Part shown: positions 63,282-64,000 of the stretch, piece after piece
Layout: every line of letters begins with the position of its first letter
Numbering within the stretch: position 1 is the first letter of the stretch
Assembly (NCBI RefSeq): GCF_009758125.1
Contig: NZ_WRXO01000005.1
Span: 434,001-498,000, forward strand
Direction of reading: 5' to 3'
From: Chitinophaga oryziterrae
Lineage (GTDB): Bacteria > Bacteroidota > Bacteroidia > Chitinophagales > Chitinophagaceae
DNA: 64,000 nt
Program-made: the position numbers and the translations under genes
Notes under the pieces: model-generated
Seen by the model: the letters and a program-made list of their open reading frames with translations, nothing else
Databases searched by the model: none
What the model was told of the DNA's origin: nothing

Positions 63282-64000
63282 ATGATGAAAAACACATTCC
63301 TTTTCCTTGTTGCCCTGTTTCTTATCAAATATGGCAATTGCCAGTCGGTTCAGGTAGATCTTACCAAAGAAGTTGGCCAAATGAATCCTATCTGGGCCTG
63401 GTTCGGATATGATGAACCTAATTACACTTATATGAAAGACGGCACAAAGCTGCTGTCTGAAATTGCTGCCCTTAGCCCGGTGCCGGTATATGTGCGGGCG
63501 CATAATCTACTGACCAGCGGAGATGGCGTGGCCGCTCTTAAATGGGGGTCTACAAATGTGTATACAGAGGACGCTGATGGTAATCCGGTGTATAGCTGGA
63601 GAATTGTAGACAGCATTTTTGATACGTATATTAAGAGAGGGATGAAGCCCCTTGCGCAGATCGGTTTTATGCCCGAGGCATTGTCTACACATCCCCAGCC
63701 ATATAAACACGACTGGCAGCCAGGATTACCTTATAACAGGATTATCACCGGCTGGGCTTATCCACCTAAAGATTACAGCAAATGGGGCAACCTGGTATAT
63801 GAGTGGGTAAAACATTGTGTAGCCAGGTATGGGCAGAAAGAAGTGGAAAGCTGGTATTGGGAAGTATGGAATGAACCGGATGGTTATTACTGGAAAGGTA
63901 GTCGGCAGGACTTTTTTAAACTATATGACTATGCCGCTGATGGGTTAAAAAGAGCATTACCCACTGCCAGAATAGGAGGATGTAACAGCACTGGTGGTGC
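63282..64000 (+). CDS. Secreted glycosidase of GH39 type, 3' part outside window
   Basis: 239 codons are visible from the ATG at 63282 to the window edge. A signal peptide (about 1-20) precedes a TIM-barrel start: VQVDLTKEVGQMNPIWAWFG, then YVRAHNLLTSGDG and DSIFDTYIKRGMKPLAQIGF-PE, typical of GH39 beta-xylosidases/arabinosidases. WYWEVWNEPDGYYW carries the acid/base Glu after Asn (N-E-P). The nucleophile Glu would lie beyond the edge. It starts 31 bases after the TPR gene, likely with its own promoter. Other clan GH-A families are possible. Confidence 0.85.
   Translation, partial: MMKNTFLFLVALFLIKYGNCQSVQVDLTKEVGQMNPIWAWFGYDEPNYTYMKDGTKLLSEIAALSPVPVYVRAHNLLTSGDGVAALKWGSTNVYTEDADGNPVYSWRIVDSIFDTYIKRGMKPLAQIGFMPEALSTHPQPYKHDWQPGLPYNRIITGWAYPPKDYSKWGNLVYEWVKHCVARYGQKEVESWYWEVWNEPDGYYWKGSRQDFFKLYDYAADGLKRALPTARIGGCNSTGG

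Overview
The window is chromosomal DNA of a Bacteroidota bacterium, most likely a Chitinophaga-like member of the Chitinophagaceae. This is inferred from paired SusC/SusD outer-membrane systems, an ECF-sigma/FecR pair, a C-terminal type IX secretion (Por) signal, a bacterial heptaprenylglyceryl/geranylgeranylglyceryl phosphate synthase, and promoters with the Bacteroidota -7 element TAnnTTTG in place of Shine-Dalgarno-led genes. No rRNA, tRNA, CRISPR array, prophage or insertion sequence was seen.

Layout. 1-616: 5' part of a GGGP synthase gene. 617-1638: a 1-kb gap with two candidate small RNAs. 1639-3497: a secreted protein, a YcxB-like membrane protein and a DUF2490 protein. 3583-8573: a SusC/SusD pair (minus strand). 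8715-11019: GNAT acetyltransferase, divergent PRPP synthetase, CarboxypepD_reg-like secreted protein. 11131-16644: a complete RND efflux operon (adaptor, pump, TolC-type channel). 16983-19227: the acpP-fabF-rnc housekeeping operon. 19509-20462: YafY/WYL regulator. 20463-20915: a gap with another small RNA candidate. 20916-29350: a regulated glycan-uptake locus (ECF sigma, FecR anti-sigma, STN-bearing SusC, SusD, DUF3823 lipoprotein) ending in a truncated GH43 remnant. 29838-32111: an OmpR-type response regulator and its membrane histidine kinase. 32365-37974: two paralogous HExxH putative metalloproteases, one a lone domain, the other inside a multidomain T9SS-exported protein, flanking a small hypothetical and a phytoene-desaturase-like flavoprotein. 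38041-38160: remnant of an AraC-type regulator. 38340-40748: GH3 beta-glucosidase. 40764-40941: a palindromic repeat element. 40955-48914: a signalling block with a REC-histidine kinase, a 2032-residue kinase carrying ten tandem HAMP units and three receiver domains, and a divergent single-domain receiver.

49065-62456 is the most unusual part: a 1715-residue protein joining two serine alpha/beta-hydrolase domains, a Rossmann/macro-like region, a CHAT caspase-like protease and a helical-repeat tail; directly downstream a 1335-residue SNF2 ATPase with about 880 residues of unassigned N-terminal sequence; and, convergent with a 4-bp stop-codon overlap, a 1389-residue PD-(D/E)XK nuclease / UPF1-Dna2-like helicase / SAM-methyltransferase fusion. 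Protease effector, DNA translocase, nuclease-helicase and methylase together resemble the parts of prokaryotic conflict or anti-phage systems, but the grouping matches no named system I know. That it works as a system is inference. A TM-TPR protein and the 5' part of a GH39-type glycosidase close the window.
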